Under the pieces are notes generated by a model. That model saw only the letters and a list, made by a program, of their open reading frames with translations. It was not told the origin of the DNA and did no database searches. The translations under genes and the position numbers were made by a program. Below are positions 12,740 through 25,611 of a stretch of DNA of 64,000 nucleotides, piece by piece. Position 1 is the first letter of the stretch. Every line of letters starts with the position of its first letter. Origin of the DNA: Clarkia xantiana subsp. parviflora (taxonomy: Eukaryota > Streptophyta > Magnoliopsida > Myrtales > Onagraceae); NCBI GenBank assembly GCA_036873135.1, contig JAPTYO010000059.1, positions 7,557,066 through 7,621,065 of the forward strand, given 5' to 3'.

Positions 12740-13195
12740 CAACGACAAAAGAGAGGGCGAGAGTGTATACCCAATTATGAAAATACGACATCTTCCTAAA
12801 CTGGATCGCAATCCAATTTGCACATGCATTTACTCGACGCGGAACCAACGACCACCTAATATCCTGGACTAGTTTAGCGGACCTCATAATGTTATCAATC
12901 TGTGTCGTAATTCTCCATTCACGCCTTCTTTCCGCTCCTGTAACACTTTGTATGACCTCTTTCAAATCAGATTTAATAACAACCTTGTTCCACCTTTAGA
13001 TATCGCCAACTCCACTACCTTATGAATATCTTCGATTTCCAGCTTAAGACTTCCCCAAGAAAGCACCAAAACCTTCTACTACAGCCCTATCACTGTCTCG
13101 AGCAATCCCACCATAGCCACCATCTCATGTGCTCTTCTCCCACAACACATCACAATTTATTTTGATGAATTCATTAGGAGGGTGGCGAAAATAGA
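12740..13195 (-). pseudogene. RNase H-like (RVT_3-type) gene fragment, frameshifted
   Basis: Read on the minus strand across at least two frameshifts, the pieces give a plant RNase H-like domain. First comes PPNEFIKINCD, then GGYGGIARDSDRAVVEGFGAF, then a piece with the 'KSDLKEVIQ' turn, and last MRSAKLVQDIRWSLVPRR followed by NACANWIA. These correspond to the N-D-G strand, the GGxGxxxRD turn, the ESD-like strand and the final 'RRxxNxxAxxLA' helix of the family. Such domains occur in plant LINE-derived and stand-alone RNase H-like proteins. No neighbouring RT or endonuclease is present, so this is a detached, dead fragment about 150 codons long. Confidence 0.7.
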
Positions 13196-13199
13196 TATG

Positions 13200-16100
13200 G
13201 CGAACTTTGATGTAAGATATGAAATTGTATCTTTATAATTTATATATATAAAAAAATTATTGAAGAATAATATATATGTTATTAATATCAAACACATTCT
13301 AGCGAATTAAATAACTATTATAAAATACTCTTTTAATTAAATAAACTTACACATTGTATATATATTGAATTAGTTTTGCCTTTTAGTTCTTCTATCTATT
13401 CTAATATATTTAAATAATGTTTAAACCTAGCTAAACACAGCACGAGATAGCGCATCTCACTTGTCTAGTCTTGACTTTTGTAGCTATATAAAGCTTTCTC
13501 CTTTTCCACGTTCCATTTCCATTCTTTAATCTGAAAAGTCTCATGCGTGGAGCCAAGAATCCCTAACACTAACCCCAAATGATCTTTACGTACGGGTCGT
13601 CTTGCTCGTGTGTAAGAAAGTTAATTACTATATTAATTGACGTCAAAACAAGAAAGTATATATATATATATATATTCAATGAAGTCAATCCGTTTTTCTA
13701 CCAAAAGATTGGTTGAGACTTGAGAGCAACTACTATTAAGTAGATTAGAATTCATAGAGAATAAATTTTGAATACGTTTTATTCATAGACCTTCAAATAT
13801 TTTTTTTGTAGACCTCTCAATCTATAATTATTTCAATTTTTATGTTGCTTATTTTTATTTTTTTTTAAAATAGAAAAAGAATGCATACATTTGTTTTTAA
13901 AAATCATAAAAAAAAAAATTATAATAATTTTTTGCCAAAAAAACTGAAAAAAATATAATGAAAAAATATTCTTAAGGGAAAAACGTAATCACTAGGGTTT
14001 TCATTTCATAAAAAAAAAAAAAAAAATCACATTTTTGCATAAAATTTACTTTTAAATTTATTTTCCATTTATTAAATGGGTTGATATATATATATATATA
14101 TATTTTTTTTTAGTATACAATTAACTTAAAAGGTAACCTATAACTTTACTACTAAGAAAAGTAATCGGTCTACAAAACTTAGTTTTCCCATTGAAATTCT
14201 GCTTGATAAATCTAAGAGTGAAAATACATCATAATTTAAAGAAATATAATTATGCTTGAAATATGTAATTCTAAAATTCAAAATTAATTTTTGAGCTTTC
14301 GGCCCTAAATATTTATTATTTCGCCAACAATTAATTATTCGAGTAAGCAAACAATTATATGTTGTTAAATAATATTATATTATTTTAATGTACATAGATT
14401 TATTTTTTTAATTTTATTTATTATAATATTATTTAATTTAAATATTATAATAAAAAAGTCACACATTTTCTACAGTATATGATTTACGATTATATGTTTT
14501 TTATGAGATGAAAATGTGAATTTTTTTGACGATATATTAATTAAGAATAAGAAGCACAGTTTCTTTGAGTATATTAATTAAAATAAAATTTATGAACAAA
14601 AGGTTGAGTTATTAAATGAATTAATATATATACTCAATCTGTTGGTTGATATTTGCAGGTCCATTAAGGTTTCCGGTAATTAACCTCTCAAAATAGTTTA
14701 AAATTGATTATTGTTGATCAAAGTATATAAAGTGGGTATATGGTTGAAGAAAGAAATAGATGGATTGGAGTTGGAGTGATGAATAATAAATGTGGGTGGG
14801 GGGTATAATAAATAAGTGATGAGAAAAGTGAGGAGAGGGTGTTTCTTTTATTTTCTTCTGCAAGGAAAGGGAAAGATGCTAGTGAAGAGCTAGCTGCTGC
14901 TGCTACAAGTCCCACTGATTCTCATGTAAAGATAGATAGATAGATGATAGCGATGAATGTGGTTTTTCTTTTGTTTGAGTCTCTTGTCTTTTATTATTTA
15001 CCCATTCTCTCTCTATCTATATTGCTTTTACTTGCACAGAAATACAATACTGCTGCCTAATAACTAGCTGAGTATAGTATAGAGTGAAGGACGAAGACGA
15101 TGAGAGTGTCTTCTTCTTCTCTCTCTGTGTGTCAGTCAAATTGAACTCTCCTTTGGCACTGAAAAACATGGCATCTTCATTTGGCATTTATAATCCCACC
15201 ATTACTCCTATGTAAGGCCTCTATCACTCTCTCTCTTTCCTCATATTATTATTATTGATTGATGCTACCTAGCTTTCTCTATATCTATATAAAATAAAAT
15301 AGTATATATACATCTCCATGTTTTTATACAAAAGCTTTTGTCTCTCCTTTATATCACTATGTTGTTTATTTATCCAACATATTAACTCTTTTATTATAAT
15401 ATCACCATACACACACATTGACACCACCAAACCTATCTATCTATCTATCAAAATAATTTCCCTTCTTTTAGGGTAATTATTCTTGAAATCCATACATTGA
15501 TGTCATGTATATAAGCTTTTTTTCTTCATATTCTTGCAATTTCGAAATCTAAGAGTGGTAATATTAAATATCTAAAGATGAAATCTTGTGTGAAATTCCA
15601 ACTATATATATATGCTCACCTCTTAATTGAAATTACAAGACAGTTAATTAGTCTAATTAACTAACTTTATCATGTCCATAAGTTAGTAGTAGCTAGACAA
15701 TGATGTGTATATTTCTCCAGACGTGACACAGACGGTAAAAAGAAATGGGCATCATTGAAACCCTAACTAGACAAGGACAGTGTGAGTATTATTAATTAAT
15801 TATAATAATGCTTTAATTGGTTAGCAGAATCAATCAATCAATAATTTAAATTAAACCCTAGAGTTAGGGTTGTGATCCACATTTTGATCTCGCTTTGGAA
15901 ACCACATAATTATAACATTTTAATTAAAGAAAAGAAACAAAAATTGACAGACTAGCTAGCTACTGTCTTACACCTATAAAGATATACTGCAAACACAACA
16001 GTCCAAACAGAAAATCAAACCCTTGGATGGTAATGGTAAGAGAGGAAGGGAATGAGTGTTTCCATTCAATGCCCTCTGCGTTCTGCGCTACTATAATTAT

Positions 16101-17001
16101 TATATATATATATATATATGTATGTATCTCTCTCTGTGTACAATACATACATAAATAAAAGGGTAAAAAAGTTGATCATGTTACTGTCTTCTTTCTATAT
16201 GTAATTATAGAGACATTAGTTAGCAGAAAAAGAAAGGTATAAACGTCACACACACACAGAGACAGTATCGGAATCTTTTGTAGATTTGCTTAGACCAACT
16301 TTTGTAATTAACCCTAACACCTCATCATCACTTACCACCAAATCGCTCTGGGACTGCACTGTGAATACCTGTTTTATATCCGTTTGAAGTAGAAAACGAT
16401 TAGTTCAACGTTAATTAATATTATTCTAAGTAAATAGATCACACACTTTCAGAGTAAAAGTATTACTTAATTAAGTTAAAGCTCTCTACCTAATTAAGTG
16501 GTATTTTTACTGAGAATTTTTTTTTTGGACAAATAAAACCCGAAACTGTATATATACTGAGATTCGATCTTGAAAAGTACGTGTCTAAAACATTTAGAAG
16601 ATATATACATAAACAATACATTATTTATATATATATATATATATGTATGAGGGGAAAAGGAAGTAATAAACAATACACGAAGAAGACTAAACAAGAATAA
16701 TGCAGTATCGTCGTAATCATACCCTCCACTTCATACAAACAAAAAAACTCTCTTCCAACCTAAAAAGCACTCCCATGAAATTATTATTCTAACGCCTTCA
16801 CGGCATGACCCTCTTGGTATCATATATATTCTATTTGACCACATTATTATACCCAACGAAAGAAACCCAAAAGATAAAAACATTTACAACCCATATAATA
16901 ATAAAAGGAGGCGCATATATATATATGTATCTCAATTAATTAAACAAAGGATATATCTATGAAAGACGACGTAGTTGTGTTGATCGATCAAATATAACAA
17001 C
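13200..17001. other. Spacer downstream of the IDD gene
   Basis: AT-rich with several TA and GA/CT microsatellites (13655-13675, 14084-14102, 16098-16118, 16627-16645). A CT-rich stretch near 15108-15130 is followed by a 15-codon frame at 15168-15215 with a GTAAGG donor-like sequence at its end. It could be a first exon or nothing. No conserved protein is visible. Confidence 0.5.
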
Positions 17002-19829
17002 TCATATAGCTCCTCCACCATTGTCCTTCTTCTCGATCTCGCCTTCGGTTCCGGCCGATGAAACGTTGTTGTAACTCAACACCAAAGAGTTCTCGTCGGG
17101 AGCCCTAGCCGCCTGAAACAGTTGCTTACAGGCTTGACAAGTTACTTGGAGGATGGTAGAGTTGACTTGCTTGGTGGCCTGTTTTTTTAGGGCAACTGCC
17201 CTATCTAGTTCACTCTGTGCCTGATGCCTTATCCGCTTTGCATTCGCAAACTCTTGCTCCGCCATTTCTATCTGCCTTCTCGCCTGTCTCCTCGCGTCCT
17301 CCGCGAATGTCTTCTCCGCCATTGCCACTCGCAGTTGTTCTCGAGCTTGCTCTTTGATTCTTGATGATCCCATTGGGTTCTCATGGTTGCTCTCACTTTC
17401 CCTATGTTCTCTTGGGGAGCCTCTACCTATTGGAAAAAAATAAAATTGTATTAGTGGCATTATAAATTTTTCATAATGAAAAATTAATTTTTTAGTGCAC
17501 CCAGCTAGCAACACAGTCCGTTTTTTGTCTAGATTCAATAAATTTGTCATATTAATAGTCTGTAACGGCTTCATTATTAGAATTTATTGAGATGTTTTAG
17601 TGGTAATAGGGACTACTGATGAAGGAGTCGAATGAGTAACACACAACCCATATTTTGTCTAGACTGAATGGATCTGACATATTAATAGTAATAAAGACTA
17701 GTGATGAACGAGAGAAATGAGTAGTAGAAAGTAGAACACTCACAAACCCAATCTCCTCTTTCAAATGATAAAAAGTAACTTTTTTGTTGTTCAAAAAAAA
17801 GAAATTGAAGACCCTAAAATAGATCAACATATATATATCATTGGATTCTAGTGGTGCAACTCATTGGATGTTTAAAAAGAAGCAACAAAAAGAGGAATAG
17901 AAAAGGCTAGGAATATCATAATTGTTGTGATCAAGTGAAAAAGGAAAAGTCGTTGATTGGTTTTATTGTAATCAAGTGATTTACTAAAATTCTGGCTTAC
18001 CAATAATCTCAGAGGAGCCAATAGAGAGCTGGAGCTGGGTGGAGTGATTCTCATCTCTTTCAATAGAGAGGGAGACATCAATGGGGTTGGAAGCAGTGGA
18101 GAGCTGAAGCTCTAAATTGTGATACTGCCTGCTTGCATTCTTGGATGCACTGTCGGGGGTGGTCGGGGTCAAGAACATGGCAGTGGGATCCCTAATCAGC
18201 TTCGGCATTATGTTCAAACCTTGGGCCCATATTGGAGCCGTGCTGAAATTGGTCTCACTTGAAGGGCTCGGGCTCGATGCAGTCCTAGAAAGGCAAGCTG
18301 CCTGCTGCATCTGCTGCTGCTCCGATGATCTTACCCGACCCATAGTGCAAGCATCTTGGTGTTCAATGAAGCTCTCAACTCTATAATTATTAATAACTCA
18401 AAATTAGCTAGCTAGTGAACAATAATAATAATCAAATAGAAATGAAGTGACACTAACTATATTTGAATTATAATTAAACGACTAATGATATATGCACTCA
18501 TTGATTGTCATTATATATATATATATGTATAATAGCATGATGATGAAACTAATTCACCATATAGTTGCAGCCATCATATAGATCTTGGCTAGGGCTTACC
18601 AACTAGAAGATATGGGAAATTAATTAAAAACAATGGAAAATTAAACAAGATTGAATTCCTTTGATTAATGAATAAAACTTGATCATTATTACATGTCTGT
18701 CATCTTTTTTACTTTATTTATCTATAGGGCTTCCATGAGGGTAGGGTAAAATTACAGTAGATGAAGGTTGTAAATTCATGATGATGGATCCAAAAATTGG
18801 AACATAATTTCTCTCTCTATTAAGTGATAAAACATTTTTGGAAGAAGAGGAAGTTGTCGCCACGTAAATAGATAGATATACTCCTAAATCCAGGATATGT
18901 CCACGAATGATTACCCTTGAAACCAAATGAATTCAAGTAAGTGTGTGTGTGGAATCTATAAACTTTTGCATCATGAATTTTTAAATATTATTATTATTAT
19001 ATTTGAAACGTTAAAAAGAGAATTTTGTTTCTTGGATACCCAAACAAACATTCTCTTTCCATAAACACACCAAATTATGAAGAGATCTAGCTAATATGAT
19101 ATCAAATATTAATTAAACTAGTCTTTTTGACCATAACACACTATGAAATATATTCATCAATAATGTCTCGATTTTGTAAAAGAAAAGAGAAGAAGGTGAG
19201 AATACGACCTACCTAGAGAAAACACGGCCGCAGTCGCAAGAATGGCCGCGAGTGCCGCAAGTCTTGAGATGGGCCTTATAATCGGACTGAACCGCATAGC
19301 CTTTAGAGCACTTGTCGCACACCCATTGCTTGTGGTTGCTGTGCTTCCGGCGGTAGTGTTTCTTAATTCCGACGAGGTCCCCAAGAGCGTGGCAGGGATC
19401 GTGGTGGAGACAGGTGGGTTCCGGGCAGACAAACACCCTCTTCCTCGCCACCGGTGTCTCCCTCTTCAGAAGCTTCCACGGCACCTTGTGGCGCCGCCTA
19501 TGCATCTGCAGATTCTGGTCTCTCTGAAACCCTTGGTTGCAGATCTCACACACGTACCGGTCCGATTCCAGTAGGGTTTTCGGCGATAGAGACACCACCT
19601 CTGCATCTGGATCTGCTCCATCATATACCAAATTTAATTTATTTAAATATATGATAAATCTATATTATTATTAATTATTACCGGGAGTTCCAGCTGGACG
19701 TCGTTTTCTCTTGTTGGTGGCGGCGGCGGCGGCGGTGGTGTCGGAGCAAATGAATGGATCATCAGAAGGAGCATCAGTTGTTGAAGAAGGAGGTGGTGGT
19801 CTGAGGAGGTTGCAATTATTCTCAAACAT
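17002..19829 (-). CDS. SGR5: IDD-family C2H2 zinc-finger transcription factor, SGR5/IDD14-16 type, four exons
   Basis: The one intact host gene. Exons on the minus strand are 19829-19682, 19612-19213, 18380-18001 and 17426-17002. All three introns are GT-AG and the joined frame is 1353 nt, giving 450 residues. KRKRR (40-44) is a nuclear signal. The INDETERMINATE domain has four fingers: C71-C74-H87-H91, C112-C117-H135-H140, C148-C151-H164-C168 and C175-C177-H190-C194. Two LxLxL-like motifs (LELQLS 272-277, LQLSIG 299-304) resemble EAR repressor motifs. A basic Ala/Gln/Glu-rich coiled coil (about 332-400) ending in CQACKQLFQA typifies the IDD14/15/16 branch. In Arabidopsis these nuclear factors act in shoot gravitropism, organ angle and auxin or starch genes. 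The branch is clear, but the exact ortholog (14, 15 or 16) is not. The start is the first ATG before the KRKRR region, and a GA/CT-rich leader lies upstream (19915-19937). Confidence 0.93.
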
Positions 19830-20220
19830 GGCTAGCTAGCTGCGTTACTTTGCAGGTACTACAGTAGAAAGCTAAACCTTAATTTCTCTACTTTTATTGC
19901 AAACTGTGAGTGAAGAGAGAGAGAGAGAGCGAGAGAAATTGCCTTTCTTTCTTTATTTCTTTCTTTCTTTCGGTTATTTTTCAGCTTTTGTGTGGAAGCT
20001 TTGTTGCTTCATCTTCATCACTCATCAGGGGTTTGTTTTGCAGACTCTTGTATATAAAAGATTAGAGAAGAGGAGAGAGAGAGGCCAATCAATCAAGTTG
20101 ATAAGAAGCTCGATCCCCACAACTAGCAAATGGGGCCAAAGAAGGAAAAAACATCCTCAGCAACAAAACAAAACACTCTAATTATTATTATATAATATAT
20201 ACAATTAAATTAATTCTAGT
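19830..20220 (-). promoter_or_regulatory. Leader and proximal promoter of the IDD gene
   Basis: Sequence immediately upstream of the start codon. It has a GA-repeat (CT on the transcribed strand) at 19915-19937 and a T/C-rich tract to 19975, common in plant 5' leaders. I cannot fix a transcription start or a TATA box with confidence. Confidence 0.45.
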
Positions 20221-21531
20221 TTTGCATGCATAGATACACATTTACACGTTACCCTTCCGTTTCTGCATCATCAATCTTCTTGTATAATTTACGTCCACGC
20301 ACCTTCTCAAACCATAAAACAAAACAATACTTGTACCGTATCATGTTGTCTACTATTAATTTTAGTTATTTAGAAACTTTAAACTCAATTTTAGATATTT
20401 ATATTAAAACTATGTGATTACATAATTACTTACTTTTTATCTTCTTAAATGGTTTTTTACAGCTCAGAATTTTATTAAACTAGATGCTATCCCACTGTAT
20501 AGTGTATGGAAAACAATATCTAAATGAATATAGTTGTCCATGCGCATCGTGATAAAAATCACAAATATTCAATGAGAATAAATTTATAAAAAACAAATAT
20601 AGCATAAAATTAAAGAGTGATGATTATTTAGAGATATTTTTATGAAACATTAATTTTTTTTTTTAGGGTTTTTTTTAGAATGAAGCACATGTAGATATGT
20701 ATAATTATTAAAGTAATTATCTCAAATTTATGCATCTCCAACTATAAGATGACCCTAGAACCCCTCTCCCACTTTAATTTGACCTTCGACCAATCTCTAC
20801 ATGCTTTCGACGAACTCGATTCGTGTCCCCACCTCATCACTTTCATCAACCTCAGAAGGTATGCGAATAATTTTGTTATAGATTGTTATGATGTTTTCAG
20901 AGAGTTTTTTTTTTTTAACTATGTGGATATCGCTGTGTTTTGAATAACTATATTTTAAACTAAATTTTATATAGTGTATTAAGATTTTTTTTTTGCCATG
21001 TATTATTTATTCATATGAAAGAATATGAATGTTTTATATGTTTATAGGATATAAATGAGTATGTTTCAAATATAAATGGATTTTTATTTGTGATTGTTTT
21101 GAAATATCAATGAGTTGTTTATGAATGGTTTACATAGCTCGTTCTCATTGTCAATTAGAACTGACGTGTCGATTAATTGATTTTTACCATCTTATTCTTT
21201 TACAGTAAAAATTAGTATTAGTATATATAGATTGTTAGAATTCCAATTACTTTTCATCTAATTTTCCGTTAAATGATGACGTGAAAGTAGTGTTATGCAA
21301 ATAAAAAATTAGATGTGGATACATATATATTACTTTAATTATATTTAAGAATTATAAATCTAATTATTCATCATATTCTTTATTAAATCCATATGATTTA
21401 AAAAAAATATTCTAAACTCGAATATTGTAGACCTCTTGGGTTTGATTGAACTCAATAATAGCTGAGCTGGATGCTCTGGGTTCGATCAAAACTAGCTAGC
21501 AAGAGCTAAAGTGAGTGTGTTAGGTTCATCG
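20221..21531. other. AT-rich spacer upstream of the IDD gene
   Basis: Low-complexity sequence. A 64-codon plus-strand frame at 20749-20943 has no recognisable feature. No gene or repeat is supported. Confidence 0.5.
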
Positions 21532-22444
21532 TATTAGGGAATTAAATATATTAAGAATTAATATATTTTATTATATTCAGATTGAGTTACGTTAAAAATA
21601 GATATATTTCTAATATCTTATTATTTTCTCTTTCTATATTATATTGTTATAAATTTAGTCTTTATTATAGATTTAATATTTTATATATATTGGTACATAT
21701 ACTCAACCCTAAATAAGACAATATACAATTCTCGTTCTTCTATATGGTATCATAATCTTTCTAACTACAAAGAGTACAACTTACAAGCCGCCGCCTACAA
21801 CCGTCTTTGTCTAGGGGCGGTCGCGGCAGCGCCGTCAGCTATGCAGTTGTCATGTCGGCCGCCCCCTGCCTAATTCTGATTTCTGTTTTATTTTTCTTTT
21901 GATAAGACAATAAATCCCTACTTCCGTGTTGATGACTTTTGCGCCGGTCCTCTGATTTAGCGCCAACTGACGACGCACCACACTGATGGTCCATACTATT
22001 GTCATGTCCGCCCATTCCTCTCCACCGATGCCGCCTGAATCTCTCCGGTTTCCACCGTTGCCGACTGACACTCTTCGGGCTTCTGCCAATGCCGAATGGA
22101 CATCTCCAAGCTACCGTCGTGCCGACTGGACATCTCCGGGCTTTCGTCGTTGCCAAATGGGCATCTCCGGCTTTTCGCCGTTGCCGAATGAACCTCTCTA
22201 GGCATCCGTCGATGACGACTGGATTATTCGGGCATTCATCAATATTCTTCGTATCGAGATTGACATTCTTGTCAGAACGTCCGTCTTGTGGGGGCGTATT
22301 AGGAAAAAATTTATATTAAGTATTAATATATTTTATTATATTCAGACTGAGTTATGTTAGAAATAAATATATTTCTAATATGCTATAATTATATATTTAT
22401 TTATTTTATTGTTATAGATTTAGTCTTTGTTAAAGATTTAGTCT

Positions 22445-22528
<84 letters not shown>

Positions 22529-22577
22529 TACATGTACCCAATCCTAAACAAGACAATATAATTCTCATTCTTCTGTA
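21532..22577 (+). mobile_element. TRIM-like miniature copia-type LTR element
   Basis: Two LTRs starting TATTAGG: about 213 bp at 21532-21744 and about 281 bp at 22297-22577. The second is lengthened by a long TA microsatellite. Both share 'aatatattttattatattcaga', 'ctaatat' and the end 'acaagacaatata-attctc-ttcttct'. A copia-type PBS, TGGTATCA, follows the first LTR (21745), and GTGGGGGCG precedes the second, as in the copia element at 39716-39723. The roughly 550-bp interior is GC-rich with a repeated 'gccgaatgg-catctcc' phrase and no pol. I found no clear target duplication, so the outer ends are approximate. Confidence 0.7.
22446..22526. repeat. Long TA microsatellite inside the TRIM 3' LTR
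   Basis: About 80 bp of uninterrupted TA dinucleotides. The matching place in the 5' LTR (21683-21690) has only a few TA units, so the expansion arose after insertion. Confidence 0.9.
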
Positions 22578-22720
22578 CATCTAACCCAACAAGCAGCCCT
22601 GCCAGGTTTGAGTTCAATTTTTTTTAAAAGAAAATTGAAATAATTGATGAAAAGTTTATTGAACACATGTAGTACACCAAGAACATATACGCCACTTCAC
22701 TTTTTCATCCACCACATTTT

Positions 22721-23186
22721 AGGGGTGTAAATGAGCCGAATCGAGTCGAGTATTTTGAAAACTCGACTTATATTATTTACTCGAGCTCGAACTTGAATAA
22801 ATTTGATATTTTAAAGTTTGAGCTTGACGGGACATACTCGACGAGTTCTCGGCTCGCCAAACTTAAGTTTGTTCAGAACTCGTCTTGATAATTTTTTTTA
22901 AAGGCTTATGATCTGATGGGCATTATTAGTTTGTGGGCCTTCAGTTATATATATATATAATATTATGAAAATCTCATATAAGCTCGAACTTGACTTGAAT
23001 AGAATTTGACAAAAAAAAAAAAAGAGCTTGAATAGGTGTGCGAGCCTCTTGAGTCGATTATAAAAGAACTCGTACTCAACTCGGTACAACAAAAACTTGA
23101 ATCGACTCAAAATTTAACAAGTTGAATCGAACATCGACCGAGCCAATCTTGAGTAACGCACGAAGTAGTTCGACTCACTTACCACA
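22721..23186. mobile_element. Degenerate hAT-type MITE (GAGTCGAG-rich), one end missing
   Basis: The left end reads TTAGGGGTGTAAATGAGCC, followed by alternating GAGTCGAG / CTCGAACT motifs. The same kind of sequence fills the MITE at 33649-34093. The expected right terminus (…TTTACACCCCTA) is absent, so this copy is truncated or eroded. The right boundary is a guess. Confidence 0.5.
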
Positions 23187-23189
23187 CAT

Positions 23190-24162
23190 TTAGTTAGTAT
23201 AACCAAATAGCACAAGTTTGCAAAAAATTATATTGCAAAAACAAGTAATACTACAAATAAAAGTGGTATTTACCTACCACCTTGTTTCTGACCGATGAAT
23301 CAGTGGGAAATCTAATACCGACTTGGTTAAAAAAACGTCTTAATGCTGATTTCTGACCAAATTTACACACCGAAATAGTCAGTATTATATCCATTTGTAA
23401 TAATGCATATCGGTCGGAATGTCGGAGAACATTCATACCGATTTTTGACCGAATATGTTGGGAAAAAAATAAATATGAATTACATACCGAATTTGCACAA
23501 CGATATTTTCAATGTGTAATCAATATTTGTTTAATCTACGATTAACGACCAATTACATACAAAAATTATGTAAATTTCGATAAGAAAATATCTTTATGTG
23601 CATGTGTTAACATTGTTGGACTTATTTGCCAATAAGTATATTTATGTTTGACGTGTCGAATATATATGTTCTACACAATTTAAAGTTAAAATTATACAAA
23701 TTTATCGTTTTTTATTTAGTGAAAATTATATGCTATATATAAATCGTATGCATATATAGAAAATATAGAACTAATTTAATGGTAACTATTTGAAAAGATA
23801 TATAGCCACTAATATCAATTTCATAAATAAGAATATACACAAATTAAAGTATGATGTATGTTTTTTAATTCAATAAAATATTTTTTTTTGTTAATAAAGT
23901 ATTTCATTAGAAATGTTTCGAGTTCTTTTTAAGTATAATAAATTAGATTTCAATATTCAAAGGTATGATTGAATAAAAACTATAATTTTTTTTAATTAAA
24001 AGAATTATCACTGGAGAAAAATAATATATGTTATTTATTTTTATTACATTCCTTGTTCTTATAGGTGTTTACATGGAAAGAGTAATCCATGTAAATAATA
24101 CAATAGGGAAACTAATATATACAATTGATTTATAATAGAAAAACTAAGATACTTTTATAATA
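23190..24162. other. AT-rich spacer with probable copia LTR debris at its right end
   Basis: No coding sequence. The last roughly 150 bases next to the copia PPT (24163-24171) should be the beginning of that element's 3' LTR on the minus strand. No second LTR exists to define its extent. Confidence 0.45.
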
Positions 24163-24216
24163 GGCCCCCCTCAAGCTGGAACTATTGCATAATGGATATT
24201 GAGCAAATCCAGCTTG
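24163..24216 (-). promoter_or_regulatory. Copia PPT with abutting hairpin (minus strand)
   Basis: On the minus strand CAAGCTGG (24216-24209) pairs perfectly with CCAGCTTG (24179-24172) across a 29-nt loop. The purine tract AGGGGGG follows at once (24171-24165). It has the same arrangement as the gypsy elements in this window. Confidence 0.75.
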
Positions 24217-25600
24217 ACAACGAAAATAAGAAACTGAGGTTGATGCAACGGTTTGGTGAAGATGTCAGCTAGTTAGTGATGGTGTGAACCAGGAAGAGCT
24301 GGAGGGAACCATCACGAACTTTGTCACGCACAAAGTGACAATCAACTTAGATATGTTTAGTGCGTTCATGAAAGACCGAGTTGCTAGAAATACGTACGGC
24401 AGCTTGATTACCACAGTAAAGAGAAACTCGGGATGCATCATGTTGGAAAGCTCGCAAAAGGGAAGCTATTCAAAGAACTTCACTGGTTCCCAAGACCATA
24501 GCTCAATATTCAGCCTCAGTGGAGGAACGACTGACGGTGCTTTGCTTCTTCGACTTCCAAGAAACAATGGAGCATCCTAAGAACACATAGAAGCCAGAGA
24601 CTGATCGATGTGTGTCATGTCAAGCTCTAATCAGAATCGACAAAGCCACTGACCTGCATAGAGGAGTTAGCCGTAAAAAAAGTACCCAAGTAAGTGACGA
24701 GCGACTTTGAAATGAAGAACCCGGGGATCAGAAACAAACTGACTCGGTTTGTGAACTCCATAAACAATATATGGACGATTGTGTGTGAGATAAAGAAGAC
24801 GCCCGATGATTCATCGGTATTGATGACGATCAATGAACAACTCCCCATCATTAGCACTCAACTTTGCAGAAACCATTGGCAAGTTGGAGGGCTTAATACC
24901 GAGAAAGCCAGAATCATTAAGGAGTTGTAGAGTGTATTGTCTCTGATTGAAGTTGATACCTCGAGGACTTCTGGCAATTTCAAACCCAAGGAAGAAATAT
25001 AAAAGACCAAAATCCTTGAACTTGAAGGAACACCACATATGCTACTTAACCTGTTCTATGTCAGAAATTGTTTTCCCGGCAAAGATAATATCATCAACAT
25101 AAACAAGTAAAGAAACAAAAGAATCGCCTGTCCCTTTAGTAAAAAGAGAGTGATCGACAACACTTTGAGTAAAACCAAATTGCAGAATGACATCAGAAAA
25201 TGCCTTGTACCATTCACGCGAGGCTTGGCGGAGACCATAGAGAGACTTATGCAATTTGCACACAAGTTATTGCTGCAATGAAGCAGAAGAATAACCGGGG
25301 AAAGCTCTATGTATACTTCTTCAATGAGTGTACCATTAAGGAAGACATTGTTCACGTCTAGTTGGAATAGGTGCCAATTGTGTTGCGCATCCAAGGATAA
25401 TAATACTCGAAAAGAAACCATCTTAGTGACGGGTGAGAATGTGTCAGTAAAATCGACTCCTTCGACTTGCGTGAAGCCCTTAGCAACAAGACGAGCTTTG
25501 AAGAATTCGACACTCCCATCAAAACGACACTTGATTGAGGTGGTCGACTTCTTCCATAATGATACTCTTTTCTTTGATAGGCCAGATTCTCTTCAGTTCT
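24163..25600 (-). pseudogene. Ty1/copia pol fragment (RT to RNase H), reversed
   Basis: Minus-strand pieces in several frames give the order of a copia pol gene. The RT N-terminus has [13 protein letters not shown] then [31 protein letters not shown] and YVDDII form the catalytic core (25042-25263). FKDFGLLYFFLGFEIARS lies at 24811-25038, and RNase H pieces with WKSKKQ and HERTKHIEVDCHFVRDK run towards 24250. The PPT follows at 24163-24171. Stops and frameshifts break it throughout. Gag, protease and integrase are missing because the copy is cut at about 25600 by gypsy sequence on the other strand. Confidence 0.85.
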
Positions 25601-25611
25601 CCTAACAAGTA

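Noticed and set aside
17427..17574. N-terminal extension of the last IDD exon into upstream sequence
   Set aside because: The AT-rich sequence left of the acceptor AG at 17427-17428 is intron 3. The spliced frame from exon 3 joins exactly at 17426.
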